Part shown: piece after piece, positions 1 to 6,389 of the stretch
Layout of the letters: each line of letters starts with the position of its first letter
How positions within the stretch are numbered: the first letter of the stretch is position 1
Source of the DNA: Pseudomonadota bacterium
Lineage (GTDB): Bacteria > Myxococcota > Myxococcia > Myxococcales > Myxococcaceae
Assembly: GCA_023424585.1 (NCBI GenBank)
Contig: JAFADT010000502.1
Span: 1 to 6,921, forward strand
Reading direction: 5' to 3'
Length of the DNA: 6,921 bases
Notes under the pieces: generated by a model
The model's input: only the letters and a program-made list of their open reading frames with translations
Databases searched by the model: none
Told to the model about the DNA's origin: nothing
Made by a program: the position numbers and the translations under genes

Positions 1-36
1 CTTCGGGCAGCCGGACTCCGGCGACGACTGACGACT

Positions 37-113
37 GGGAGGCAGAGCGTGCTTCGAGCTCCCGCCCCCCGCCTGCTCCCGGGCCTCGCGGGCCTGCTGA
101 TGCTCGGCGCGTG
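37..113 (+). pseudogene. RBS and signal-peptide start of a broken lipoprotein hydrolase
   Basis: GGGAGG at 37-42 lies 6 nt before a GTG at 49, a very good Shine-Dalgarno. From 49 the frame encodes a typical bacterial signal peptide: Arg residues at 3 and 8, then a Leu/Gly/Ala-rich core ending LLMLGA. That is a near-perfect lipobox, except that the next codon is TGG (Trp) instead of TGC/TGT (Cys). Third positions are nearly all G or C from codon 5 to about position 110, as expected of coding sequence here. After that this frame turns into Arg/Trp/Pro-rich noise and stops at 240, while the hydrolase coding signal continues in another frame from about 111. I infer that this is the true start of the hydrolase gene, joined out of frame to its distal half by a deletion with its junction near 108-115. 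A sequencing or assembly error could explain the frame change but not the missing middle of the domain. Confidence 0.55.
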
Positions 114-653
114 GCGGCGGCCACGGACCTGGAGGCCGCCAGCCTCTGCCTGCGCCAGCGCTTCGCCCGCGACGGGGAGGTCCCCCAGGTGGGCATCTTC
201 GGGTGGAGCTACGGCGGCAACCAGACGCTGGTGGGCATGACGCGCTTCGCGGGCAGCTACGACGCGGGCTTCGCCCTGGCCGCCAAGACGGACCTGGCCT
301 CCTTCCTCTCGCGGCTCTCGCCGGAGCTGCGCCGGGCCAAGGCTGTCGAGTACAGCGATCCGGAGCGGGACGCGGAGCGGCTCCGCGCCAGCTCGCCCAT
401 CACCTGGGTGGACCGGGTGGAGGCCCCCATCGCCCTGAAGCTGGGGGCGAGGGACCCCAAGGTGTCGCTGTCGGACGCGGACGTCTTCGTGCGCGCGCTC
501 CAGGCCCGGGGCCAGGACGCGTCGCTGATGATCGTCCCCGAGCACGCGCACCTCACGGAGCGCCCGGAGGAGATCGCCTTCGAGCACGCCCACCTCCTCC
601 AGTTCTTCACCACGCGCTTCGGCGTGCCCCTGCGGGTCGACATGCGGCCCTGA
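111..653 (+). CDS. Alpha/beta-hydrolase (S9 prolyl-oligopeptidase type), C-terminal catalytic half only, probably a pseudogene remnant
   Basis: The frame encodes the distal half of a serine hydrolase. It has the nucleophile elbow G-W-S-Y-G-G (Ser33, numbering from GTG 111), preceded by the usual helix and strand (DLEAAS ... VGIFG). The probable acid is Asp115 in LGARDPKV and the probable base His147 in PEHAH, so a complete Ser-Asp-His triad is visible in family order. The GWSYGG elbow is typical of dipeptidyl-peptidase/acylaminoacyl-peptidase (S9) enzymes, which hydrolyse peptide bonds or esters. The S9 catalytic domain is usually about 250 residues, and the roughly 100 residues before the elbow, including early beta strands and oxyanion-hole elements, are absent. 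The GTG at 111 has no Shine-Dalgarno. The frame is open to position 3, but upstream of 110 its third positions are T-rich and unlike coding sequence. A matching signal peptide lies just upstream in another frame. I judge it most likely non-functional. The 3' end converges on the cyclase gene, 8 bp between stops. Confidence 0.6.
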   Translation: MAAATDLEAASLCLRQRFARDGEVPQVGIFGWSYGGNQTLVGMTRFAGSYDAGFALAAKTDLASFLSRLSPELRRAKAVEYSDPERDAERLRASSPITWVDRVEAPIALKLGARDPKVSLSDADVFVRALQARGQDASLMIVPEHAHLTERPEEIAFEHAHLLQFFTTRFGVPLRVDMRP

Positions 654-661
654 CGGCCGGC

Positions 662-3268
662 CTAGCGGACGTCGGTGCTGCGGCGGCCCCAGCGGATGAC
701 GCCGTCCCAGTCCGCGGGCGGCGGCGCGAGGATGAGGTGCTGGCAGCGCTGGACGTAGACGCGGGCCACCGGGTCGCCGTGCTCCACGGTGCAGCGGCGG
801 AACAGCTCCTGGGCCAGGATGAAGTCCCGCCCGTAGTAGGCGGTGAGGGCCTTCTCGTAGAGGGCGATGCCGGCCTGCTTCTCCTGGGAGAACTCACCCC
901 GGCGGCCCAGGAGCTCGTGCAGGCGCACGGGCTGGGGCCGGTCTCTCGGGAGCACGCGGTCCACCTCGCGGAAGACGTAGGCGTCGCTGGCGAGCTGCGC
1001 GGTGGCGTGGCCCACCAGCACCTGGGTGCCGTACTCCTTGTTGGCCGCCTCCAGCCGGCCGGCCATGGCCACCGCCTCGCCCATGACGGTGTAGTGGGAC
1101 TTGAGCTCGCTGCCCATGTCGCCCACCAGCAGGTCGCCCGTGTCGATGCCGGCGCGCACCGACAGCCGGTGACCGAACTGCTTCTCCCAGAGGGGCTGCT
1201 TCTGCGCGAGCGCCGCCTGGAGCTTCAGCGCGGCCTCGCAGGCCAGGTGCGCGTGGCGGTCCGTGCGCACGGGCGCGCCCCAGAAGGCCATCACCGAGTC
1301 CCCGATGTACTTGTCCACCTGCCCCGCCGTGGCGCGCACCACGGCGGTCATCTCCGTGAGGAAGGTGTTGAGCAGCGGCACCAGCTGCTCCGGCGGCAGG
1401 GCCTGGGACAGGCGCGTGAAGCCCTCGATGTCGCAGAGGTACACCGTCATCTGCCGGCGCTCCGGCTTCATCAGGCTCACGTCGCGCGCCACCAGCCGCG
1501 CCACCTCCGGGCTCACGTAGCGGCCCAGCGCGCTGTGGACGAACTCGCGCACGTCCTGCTCCGTGCGGAAGGCGTAGAGGGTCGTCACCAGGAACGCGAG
1601 CCCGCCGGACCACAGCGGGCCGGCCACGGCGATCCACAGCTGATCATGGACGAAGACGTAGCCCGCGGCGCCCACGTAGCCCGCGCCGGCCGCCACCGCC
1701 ACGCAGACGAAGAGGAAGGCGCCGCCCACGGAGCGCAGCAGCCAGCTGAAGGACAGCGCCAGGAACGCGCCAATGAACGCCAGCGCCATGGTGGCGAGCA
1801 TGTCCACCTTGGGCGGCGCGCGGGTGATGCCGTCCGACGCGAGGATGTTGGCGAGCGCCTGGCCCAGCACGGCGCCGTTGGCGATGCCCGGGCCGATGGG
1901 CGTCACCCGGCGCTCGGGGGCGTAGCTGCTGGTGTTGGTGAGGATGACGGCGCGGCCGTCCAGGTCGTGGTCGAAGCGGGCGGGCCGCGCCTCCTGCGTG
2001 TCGAAGAGGTTGAGCAGCACGTTCCACGCGCGGATGGAGCGGGCCAGCGGGCCGCGCGCGCCCCGGGTGGCGGCCGGCGCCTCCCAGCGCAGGAGGCTGT
2101 AGCCGGACGCGTCCATGGGCACGGAGTACTTGTCGCCGATGGAGAGCCGGCCGTCCGCGTACCGCAGCTTCTGCGTGCCCGCGAGCCGCATGGCGGTGGC
2201 CAGGGGCAGCGAGGGCAGGACGTAGCGCTCGCCGCCGCGCGGGCTGTACGCGACGAGGTGGGGCACCCCGCGCACCACGCCGTCGGAGTCCGCGGGGAGC
2301 GTGGTGGCGCCGTAGGCGCTGGAGGGGCTGAGCAGCGGCGTCACCGGGTACTGGAGCTGCTTCACCTCCAGGAGCTTCTCCGGATCCAACCCCTGCACCT
2401 GCACGGAGGCCAGGGCGAGGAACAGGTCCGACGGCGCGACGCGGAAGGCGTCGTCCGCGGCGCGGCGCTCCTGGATGGAGGCGGAGGCGGCGCCCAGCTG
2501 TTCGCCCAGGCTGCGGCCCTCGCCCTCGTCCGCGACGCCGGCCCAGACCTCCAGGTCCTTGCCGGCGGGGATGAGGAACGCGGGGCGCTGGAGGGCGAGG
2601 ACGGACTGGGCGCGGACGCGGGCCTCGGTGACGCCGGGGTAGCTGCCCAGGCGGACGCGGTAGGGCCACAGGCGGCCGGTGGGGGGCAGCGTGCGGGTGC
2701 CCTCGGCGCCCCAGCGGAAGGCGAGCACGGAGCGGCCGGGGTCCTGGTCCAGGAGGGCGCGGAACGCGTCGTCGTCCTGGGACAGGGCGCCGCGGCCGGT
2801 GCGCGTGGGGGTGACGCAGGCGCGGGGGCTGAGCTCCGGGTAGGCGAAGTCCAGCATCACCACGGAGGCGCCCTCCTCCACCAGGCGGTGCACCATGCCG
2901 CCCATGACCTGGCGCGGCCACGGATACGCGGCGATGTCCGCGCGGGGCCCCTGCTGGGCCTCGGCGAGCGTGTCGTCGTCGATGGAGACGAGCACGACGC
3001 GGTCGGAGCGCTCGGAGGCCTCGCCCAACTGGCGGATGCGCCAGTCGTAGAAGGCGCGCTCGCCGCCGTCGAGCGCGTGGGAGAGCGCCTCGAAGAGCCC
3101 GGACGGTGAGAGCAGGGGGGCGGGCGTGTCATCCGGCCGAATGGGGCGCGTGACGCGCTGGGAGACGAGCAGGCCCAGCAGGCAGCCGAACAGGGCCGCC
3201 ATGACGAGCGAGAAGCCGAGGCGGTGGAGGAACCGGCGGCCGGAGGAGTGGATGCGGAGGCGTTGCAC
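662..3268 (-). CDS. CHASE2-domain transmembrane class III adenylate/guanylate cyclase
   Basis: An 868-residue receptor cyclase, likely making cAMP. Basic N-terminus, then TM1 (about 17-36). The CHASE2 extracytoplasmic sensor spans about 70-485, with hallmarks FYDWRIR (73-79), VVLVSIDDDT (91-100), YPWPR (115-119) and a TP-x-GPG-x-A-N-G motif near its end. Three helices follow (about 490-511, 514-540, 544-567), then LGRYVSPEVARL, which typically leads into the cyclase domain (about 605-785). There, metal ligands are Asp613 (LCDIEGFT) and Asp657 (IGDSVMAFWG). Lys653 and Thr727 match the bacterial adenine-selecting pair, and Arg738 the transition-state arginine. The usual asparagine of V-N-x-A-x-R is Ala734. 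The C-terminal tail (about 793-868) has a TPR-like repeat and a terminal D-W-D-G-V, as in other CHASE2 cyclases. GTG 3268 is the only in-frame start codon found that keeps TM1 without running into the divergent gene; its RBS is weak. Substrate and ligand are unproven. The frame stays open to 3850, but that part is antisense to the lipoprotein. Confidence 0.9.
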   Translation of the reverse strand: MQRLRIHSSGRRFLHRLGFSLVMAALFGCLLGLLVSQRVTRPIRPDDTPAPLLSPSGLFEALSHALDGGERAFYDWRIRQLGEASERSDRVVLVSIDDDTLAEAQQGPRADIAAYPWPRQVMGGMVHRLVEEGASVVMLDFAYPELSPRACVTPTRTGRGALSQDDDAFRALLDQDPGRSVLAFRWGAEGTRTLPPTGRLWPYRVRLGSYPGVTEARVRAQSVLALQRPAFLIPAGKDLEVWAGVADEGEGRSLGEQLGAASASIQERRAADDAFRVAPSDLFLALASVQVQGLDPEKLLEVKQLQYPVTPLLSPSSAYGATTLPADSDGVVRGVPHLVAYSPRGGERYVLPSLPLATAMRLAGTQKLRYADGRLSIGDKYSVPMDASGYSLLRWEAPAATRGARGPLARSIRAWNVLLNLFDTQEARPARFDHDLDGRAVILTNTSSYAPERRVTPIGPGIANGAVLGQALANILASDGITRAPPKVDMLATMALAFIGAFLALSFSWLLRSVGGAFLFVCVAVAAGAGYVGAAGYVFVHDQLWIAVAGPLWSGGLAFLVTTLYAFRTEQDVREFVHSALGRYVSPEVARLVARDVSLMKPERRQMTVYLCDIEGFTRLSQALPPEQLVPLLNTFLTEMTAVVRATAGQVDKYIGDSVMAFWGAPVRTDRHAHLACEAALKLQAALAQKQPLWEKQFGHRLSVRAGIDTGDLLVGDMGSELKSHYTVMGEAVAMAGRLEAANKEYGTQVLVGHATAQLASDAYVFREVDRVLPRDRPQPVRLHELLGRRGEFSQEKQAGIALYEKALTAYYGRDFILAQELFRRCTVEHGDPVARVYVQRCQHLILAPPPADWDGVIRWGRRSTDVR

Positions 3269-3367
3269 GAGCGGCGTCCAGGATACCGCGCCGGAGGCTC
3301 GCGCCCATGGGCAACACGCGGGGTATGGTTGGCCGCCGTCACCCGTGCCCCGTACAAGAGAGTGCCC
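3269..3367. promoter_or_regulatory. Divergent intergenic region between the cyclase and lipoprotein genes
   Basis: This 99-bp gap must hold the promoter or upstream control of both divergent genes. A 10-bp perfect palindrome, GCCCATGGGC, lies at 3303-3312 near its middle. A weak plus-strand -10-like hexamer, TATGGT, lies at 3324-3329, about 38 bp before the lipoprotein start, without a recognisable -35. On the minus strand TATCCT lies just upstream of the cyclase GTG, too close to serve as a normal -10 unless the transcript is leaderless. I see no sigma-54 -24/-12 GG/GC pair that I would defend. The palindrome could be an operator, but this is speculative. Confidence 0.35.
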
Positions 3368-4222
3368 ATGAAACGCCTGTTGCTGTCCGCCCTGGCCGCC
3401 GTGTCGCTGCTGTCGCCGCTCGCCTGTGACCTGGAGAAGACGACGAACCAGCTCAAGGCGGACCACGTGATGGTGGGCACGCTGCTCGCGACGCCGCAGG
3501 TGGAGGTGTCCGCGGCCGCGATGGCGGGCTTCGACGGAGGGACCCATGGAGGGGACGTGGTGACGTTCCCCGGGCAGACGGCGGCGTTCGTGTTCTTCGG
3601 CACGAAGTCGGGGGAGAACTCGCAGCCGCAGGGCCTGGGCGGGGCCACGGTGACGCTGCGCGCCGGGAGCGCGGCGGGCGTCCCGCTGAACAGCCAGGGC
3701 GGCGGCAGCTACGGCGTGACGAGCGACTCCACGGACGACCTGAAGTACGCGTCTGGCGCCACGTATTCGTTCTTCGTGGAGCAGGACGGGGCGAAGTACG
3801 AGGCGCAGGTGGAGGACTCGCCGACGAAGGAGGCCATCCCGGCGTTCCACCCCGAGGAGGGCTTCGTGCGGCTCGACGCCAACACGGCGTTCGCGTTCGA
3901 CCGGCCGGCGCCTCCGGCGAACCAGGACCGGACGCTGGGCTTCGTGACGGTGGTCCCGCTGGGGTCGAACGGGGAGAAGGGGCAGTCCACCTATTCGAAC
4001 GTGCCGACGACGCCGGTGGAGTTCCTCCAGCTGGCGGCGACCCCGGCGCTGTTCCGGGAGGCGCGCGTGACGATTCCGGCCACGGCGTTCCCGAGCCCGA
4101 GGCAGACGTACCTGGTCATCTTCCAGGCCGTGCGCATGGGCGGCCCGGAGTCCGACAACCTCTTCCTGGGCAGCGTCGTCCTGGCGGGCACGGCGGAAGT
4201 GGGCGTCGTTCGGACGAACTGA
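3368..4222 (+). CDS. Putative lipoprotein of unknown function
   Basis: A 284-residue secreted protein. The N-terminus MKRLLL followed by an Ala/Leu/Ser core ending SPLAC is a lipoprotein signal peptide, with Cys20 as the predicted lipidated residue. Pro at -3 and Leu at -2 make the lipobox slightly non-canonical. Asp at +2 acts as an inner-membrane retention signal in E. coli, but whether that rule holds in this organism is not known from the sequence. The mature part is rich in Gly, Thr, Val and aromatic residues in short alternating runs (for example ATVTLRAGSAAG, TYSFFVEQDG, TYLVIFQAVR), suggesting a mostly beta, Ig-like fold. I see no catalytic motif and do not recognise a family. ATG 3368 is preceded by AAGAGAG as Shine-Dalgarno, and this start alone gives a signal peptide; the frame is open upstream to 3224 without one. 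It is divergent from the cyclase and convergent, by 12 bp, with the next gene. Confidence 0.85.
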   Translation: MKRLLLSALAAVSLLSPLACDLEKTTNQLKADHVMVGTLLATPQVEVSAAAMAGFDGGTHGGDVVTFPGQTAAFVFFGTKSGENSQPQGLGGATVTLRAGSAAGVPLNSQGGGSYGVTSDSTDDLKYASGATYSFFVEQDGAKYEAQVEDSPTKEAIPAFHPEEGFVRLDANTAFAFDRPAPPANQDRTLGFVTVVPLGSNGEKGQSTYSNVPTTPVEFLQLAATPALFREARVTIPATAFPSPRQTYLVIFQAVRMGGPESDNLFLGSVVLAGTAEVGVVRTN

Positions 4223-4226
4223 GCGA

Positions 4227-4246
4227 GGGGCGGGCTACCCCGCCTC
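4227..4246. terminator. GC hairpin between convergent genes, possible shared terminator
   Basis: GGGGCGGG (4227-4234) pairs with CCCGCCTC (4239-4246) around a 4-nt loop, giving an 8-bp stem with one G-T/U position. It lies between the stop codons of the convergent lipoprotein and 336-residue genes and overlaps the latter's stop. There is no T-run on either strand, so if it works it may do so as a Rho-assisted or RNA-stabilising hairpin. Such a stem could also arise by chance at this GC content. Confidence 0.3.
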
Positions 4247-5245
4247 GATGTCCAGGCCGATGCGACCCTCCAGCTTGAGGCGCAGGAGGTGGCCCGCGAA
4301 GCGCTCTGACTCTTCGCGGGTGAGGATGCTGCGGAAGGCGGGGCCGTCCGCGATCTCCACCTCCATCACGGCGCCGCGCTGGAGGAGGCGGAAGAAGTCC
4401 TCCCCTCCCCCGGGCCTGGGCACGCGCACGGGGAGGAACCCCTTGAGCGGGACGACGTCCGTGCTCGCATCGATGACGTGGAGCAGGCCCGGGGCATCCG
4501 GGCGCACGGCGTCGGAGGCGACGGACTCCTCGGCGTAGAGGGGGGCGGGCGGGAGGGACAGGTCCTCGGTGGAGTCGTCGAAGAGGAAGCCGTAGCGGGA
4601 GGGCACCCGCTGCGTGAGCAGGTAGCAGAGCAGGACGGCCTCATCCGGCTGCACGCGCGAGACGTGGAGGATGGAGCGCTCCGCGCCCACGCGGCGCAGG
4701 AGCAGCGTGAGGTGGGGCTGGCTGCGTTGGAGGTAGCGCTTCACGCGGTCCAGGAGCGTGGCGCGGACCTCGGTGAACGCGGCCTGGTAGCGGGCTTCGC
4801 TCTCGGCTTCGCGCTGGGAGACGGCCTCACGGGCCCTGGCCAGCTTGGCTTCGGCGTCGCGCAGGAAGTCGCCGGCGGCGCCCTGCTGCTGGAGGCCCGG
4901 GGTCGCCGAGCCGGCGTCCATGCCCGCGGCGCGCACGGCGCCCAGGAGGAACGAGCCCTGCTGTGTGAGTCGAGACCGTTCCTCGCGGAACTGGATGACG
5001 GAGGCCGCGTGACCGCGCTTGAGCTCCGCCCAGGCATCGTAGGCGGACTCCAGGGTCTCCAGCGCGCGCAGCTGTCCGAGCGCGCCGTCGGGCCCGGAGG
5101 CGAGCCCGGTCCACGGCGTGTCTGTGTTTCGCACGGGCAGCGCCGGGGACCCGGCCACGGCGGGAACATCCACGGGAGTGTCGTTCCTCGGTGGCGGTGT
5201 CGCCCCGCGCGTTTTCGTACCGGATGTCCGCGGCCTCTTCGTCAT
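4235..5245 (-). CDS. Hypothetical protein, 336 residues, unknown family
   Basis: I do not recognise this protein. Residues 1-20 are basic and Pro/Thr-rich (MTKRPRTSGTK), followed by a Pro/Val-rich low-complexity stretch to about 50, so the N-terminus is probably disordered. From about 60 to 180 the sequence is charged and helical, with Glu/Arg/Ala-rich stretches (FREERSRLTQQ, LRDAEAKLARAREAVSQREAE) that look like a coiled-coil or helical bundle. The remainder appears to be a mixed alpha/beta domain, with DEAVLLCYLLTQRVPSRYGF and an acidic, aromatic segment DDSTEDLSLPPAPLYAEE. There is no signal peptide or membrane helix, so it is probably cytoplasmic. I chose ATG 5245 because it follows the terminator at 5294-5324 and has AGGA 9 nt upstream. 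ATG 5272, preceded by GGAAGGGG, is a close alternative that would add 9 residues. The frame is open to 5335, but that start lies beyond the terminator. The hairpin separates it from the small-protein operon, so it is probably its own transcription unit. Confidence 0.8.
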   Translation of the reverse strand: MTKRPRTSGTKTRGATPPPRNDTPVDVPAVAGSPALPVRNTDTPWTGLASGPDGALGQLRALETLESAYDAWAELKRGHAASVIQFREERSRLTQQGSFLLGAVRAAGMDAGSATPGLQQQGAAGDFLRDAEAKLARAREAVSQREAESEARYQAAFTEVRATLLDRVKRYLQRSQPHLTLLLRRVGAERSILHVSRVQPDEAVLLCYLLTQRVPSRYGFLFDDSTEDLSLPPAPLYAEESVASDAVRPDAPGLLHVIDASTDVVPLKGFLPVRVPRPGGGEDFFRLLQRGAVMEVEIADGPAFRSILTREESERFAGHLLRLKLEGRIGLDIEAG

Positions 5246-5293
5246 CGCCTCGCATCCTAAGCCATTCGCCATCCCCTTCCCTGCAAACACGAA
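5246..5293 (-). promoter_or_regulatory. Short leader before the 336-residue gene
   Basis: Only 48 bp separate the end of the terminator stem from the start codon at 5245, so any promoter for that gene is either here, inside the YtxH-like gene, or absent (read-through). The minus strand contains TTGCAG near 5280 and TAGGAT near 5256 as weak -35/-10 look-alikes, but their spacing is about 21 bp, longer than the usual 17. I therefore do not claim a defined promoter. Confidence 0.2.
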
Positions 5294-5324
5294 GGCCCCT
5301 CCCCGCATCCCGCGGGAAGAGGCC
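5294..5324 (-). terminator. Strand-polar intrinsic terminator of the small-membrane-protein operon
   Basis: Read on the minus strand, GGCCTCTTCCCGC (5324-5312) is followed by a 5-nt loop and GCGGGGAGGGGCC (5306-5294). The RNA forms a 13-bp stem with no mismatch: eleven Watson-Crick pairs and two G-U wobbles. The next bases are TTCGTGTTTG, six T in ten. In plus-strand RNA the same two positions become C-A mismatches and the following bases are not T-rich, so the structure is built to stop minus-strand transcription. It begins 30 bp after the stop of the YtxH-like gene. A second small hairpin, CCAGGG/CCCTGG with a 3-nt loop (5337-5351), sits between that stop and the main stem. Confidence 0.7.
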
Positions 5325-5353
5325 CGAGTGTCCATCCCAGGGAGGCCCTGGAA

Positions 5354-5662
5354 TCAGGTCGTGCGCTGACCCGGCGGCACCGTGGAGCCGGCGCCCTGCT
5401 GGCCTTCCGTCCCGCGCGCGTTGTTGATGGCCGTGGCCAGCTTGTCCTGGCCGCCCTGGAGGCGCTGGCGCAGGTCACCGCGCAGCTGATTGCCCGGCTT
5501 GTCCGCGATGAGCAGGCCCACGCCCACGCCCACCAGCACGCCCGCAGCGAAGATGCCCAGCGCCGGCAGCGCCGTCTCCGCCGTCGAGCGGCGCGTCTCC
5601 AGACCGATGAGCTCCAGCACATCGTCCCTGTCCAGCTTCTTCAAGTCCTTCAGGCTCAACAT
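5354..5662 (-). CDS. YtxH-like small membrane protein
   Basis: A 102-residue protein, last gene of the small-membrane-protein run. Residues 1-28 form a charged helix (LKDLKKLDRDDVLELIGLE), followed by one glycine-rich membrane helix (about 33-53; GIFAAGVLVGVGVGLLIA). Directly after it comes ADKPGNQLRGDLRQRLQ, which matches the YtxH-domain hallmark in which the helix ends in an LLfAPksGkelR-like segment. The C-terminal 35 residues are polar and Gly/Gln-rich. YtxH proteins in Bacillus are general-stress induced, but their biochemical role is not well defined, so a stress role here is only by analogy. The ATG has GGAG 6 nt upstream (GGAGTCGGAC before ATG). A 54-bp gap separates it from the preceding gene, and it is followed by the terminator. 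Confidence 0.8.
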   Translation of the reverse strand: MLSLKDLKKLDRDDVLELIGLETRRSTAETALPALGIFAAGVLVGVGVGLLIADKPGNQLRGDLRQRLQGGQDKLATAINNARGTEGQQGAGSTVPPGQRTT

Positions 5663-5716
5663 GTCCGACTCCGGGGAAATGACTTCGGGGGAAAGACGTG
5701 AGGTGCTTCGCGATTC

Positions 5717-6094
5717 CTAGACGCTGCCCGAGGGCGGCGTGCCCCGGCCCGTCTGATAGCCCTGGAAGGCGGACTCCGCCATGCCCAGGAGCTCATCCTT
5801 CACGAAGGGCAGCGCGGCCAGCCGCACCCCCAGCTTCAGGATGCGCCCGGTCAGCGGCGTGAAGAGACCGCCTCCCAGCACGTAGCCCACGCCCACCGCG
5901 ATGGCCAGCGTGCCATAGGGGTTGCGCTCCACGCGCCCCTTCAAGTCCAGGGCCTGCCCCAGGTCCGCCACCGCGCTGCGCGCGTTGTCGATGAACTGCT
6001 GCGCGTCCGACCCCAGCTGGTCCACGCGCTGGCCGAAGCCCGCGTCCCCGCCGTGCTCCGCGCCGTTGCCCGTCGTGCCCGAATAGTTCGTCAT
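5717..6094 (-). CDS. YqjD/ElaB (DUF883)-like membrane protein with a C-terminal extension
   Basis: A 125-residue protein. The polar N-terminus (1-22, Gly/Asn-rich) leads to an amphipathic helix (about 22-55; VDQLGSDAQQFIDNARSAV) resembling the helical stalk of DUF883 proteins. The single membrane segment (about 59-78) begins at Pro59 and carries Ala66, Val69-Gly70-Tyr71 and Gly74, the same spacing as in the two genes upstream and in the ElaB/YqjD anchor. In ElaB/YqjD the anchor is C-terminal. Here about 45 more residues follow, including an amphipathic, positively charged stretch (GRILKLGVRLAALPFVKDELL) that might lie along the membrane. The ATG at 6094 has GGGAG about 8 nt upstream. It starts 27 bp after the preceding gene's stop. 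In E. coli YqjD tethers ribosomes to the membrane in stationary phase; that role is not shown here. Confidence 0.75.
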   Translation of the reverse strand: MTNYSGTTGNGAEHGGDAGFGQRVDQLGSDAQQFIDNARSAVADLGQALDLKGRVERNPYGTLAIAVGVGYVLGGGLFTPLTGRILKLGVRLAALPFVKDELLGMAESAFQGYQTGRGTPPSGSV

Positions 6095-6121
6095 GTCCGT
6101 GCTCCCTTTCCAGGCCCCGGG

Positions 6122-6316
6122 TCAGCGAGACGCGATGCGGCCCACGATGAAGCCCACCGCCAGCGCCCCCAGGAGGCACGTGCCCGGGTTCTCCTTGATG
6201 AAGCCGACGACCTGACGGTTCAGGTCCACCAGGTTCTGGCGCGCCTCGTCCACGTTCGGCAGCTGCTCCTGGAGCTGCCTCGCCCGGTCTGCCATCTGCT
6301 GCGGATTGATTTCCAT
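6122..6316 (-). CDS. Small tail-anchored YqjD/ElaB-like protein, 64 residues
   Basis: ATG 6316 gives a 64-residue protein with GAGGG 6 nt upstream. The longer open frame to 6445 lacks a good start signal and would overlap the DUF3618 gene. Residues 1-36 form a charged amphipathic helix (MADRARQLQEQLPNVDEARQ). The C-terminal membrane anchor runs from Lys41-Glu-Asn-Pro44 through Ala51, Val54-Gly55-Phe56 and Gly59 to the basic end GRIASR. This layout, with a short helical stalk, a proline-led glycine-spaced transmembrane helix and a terminal Arg, is that of ElaB/YqjD (DUF883) proteins, although the stalk is shorter than the roughly 100-residue family norm. The long N-terminal helix and lack of a signal peptide suggest a cytoplasmic domain tethered to the inner membrane. 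Confidence 0.75.
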   Translation of the reverse strand: MEINPQQMADRARQLQEQLPNVDEARQNLVDLNRQVVGFIKENPGTCLLGALAVGFIVGRIASR

Positions 6317-6369
6317 GGAAGCCCTCTGCTGTGCGTTCGTTGTCCGATTGCGTCTTGAAGCTTCTGCAT

Positions 6370-6389
6370 CCGGGCCCGCCCGCGCCCGG
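6370..6389 (-). other. Small GC hairpin directly after the DUF3618 stop codon
   Basis: CCGGGC and GCCCGG form a perfect 6-bp stem around an 8-nt GC-rich loop, immediately downstream of the DUF3618 stop codon on the minus strand. No T-run follows, so a full terminator is unlikely. It could stabilise or mark a processing point in the operon mRNA. The remainder of the 73-bp gap to the next gene holds only that gene's ribosome binding site. Confidence 0.3.

Noticed and set aside
3..110. Upstream extension of the hydrolase frame to the window edge
   Set aside because: The frame has no stop, but its codons end largely in T or A and encode Pro/Ser/Arg-rich sequence with no hydrolase features. The overlapping frame from GTG 49 has the RBS, signal peptide and GC-rich third positions.
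655..662. GGCCGGCC palindrome between the convergent hydrolase and cyclase stops
   Set aside because: Eight bases with no loop or T-run; expected by chance in DNA this GC-rich, so not called a terminator.
203..3109. A 968-codon open frame on the plus strand opposite the cyclase
   Set aside because: Its translation is Gly/Ala/Arg/His-rich low-complexity sequence without domains. It is the mirror frame of a high-GC gene, whose minus-strand product has clear CHASE2 and cyclase motifs.
3269..3850. N-terminal extension of the cyclase to an upstream start at 3850
   Set aside because: This part is antisense to the lipoprotein coding sequence and Arg/His/Val-rich. The membrane segment and CHASE2 domain follow naturally from GTG 3268.
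5246..5335. Longer start at 5335 for the 336-residue protein
   Set aside because: It would place the start codon upstream of, and the coding sequence across, the operon terminator hairpin, and adds Gly/Arg-rich residues with no good RBS.
5664..5700. Imperfect direct repeat (about TTTCCCCCGAAGTC and TTTCCCCGGAGTC on the minus strand) upstream of the YtxH-like gene
   Set aside because: Only two short imperfect copies, one forming the Shine-Dalgarno region; too weak to call an element.
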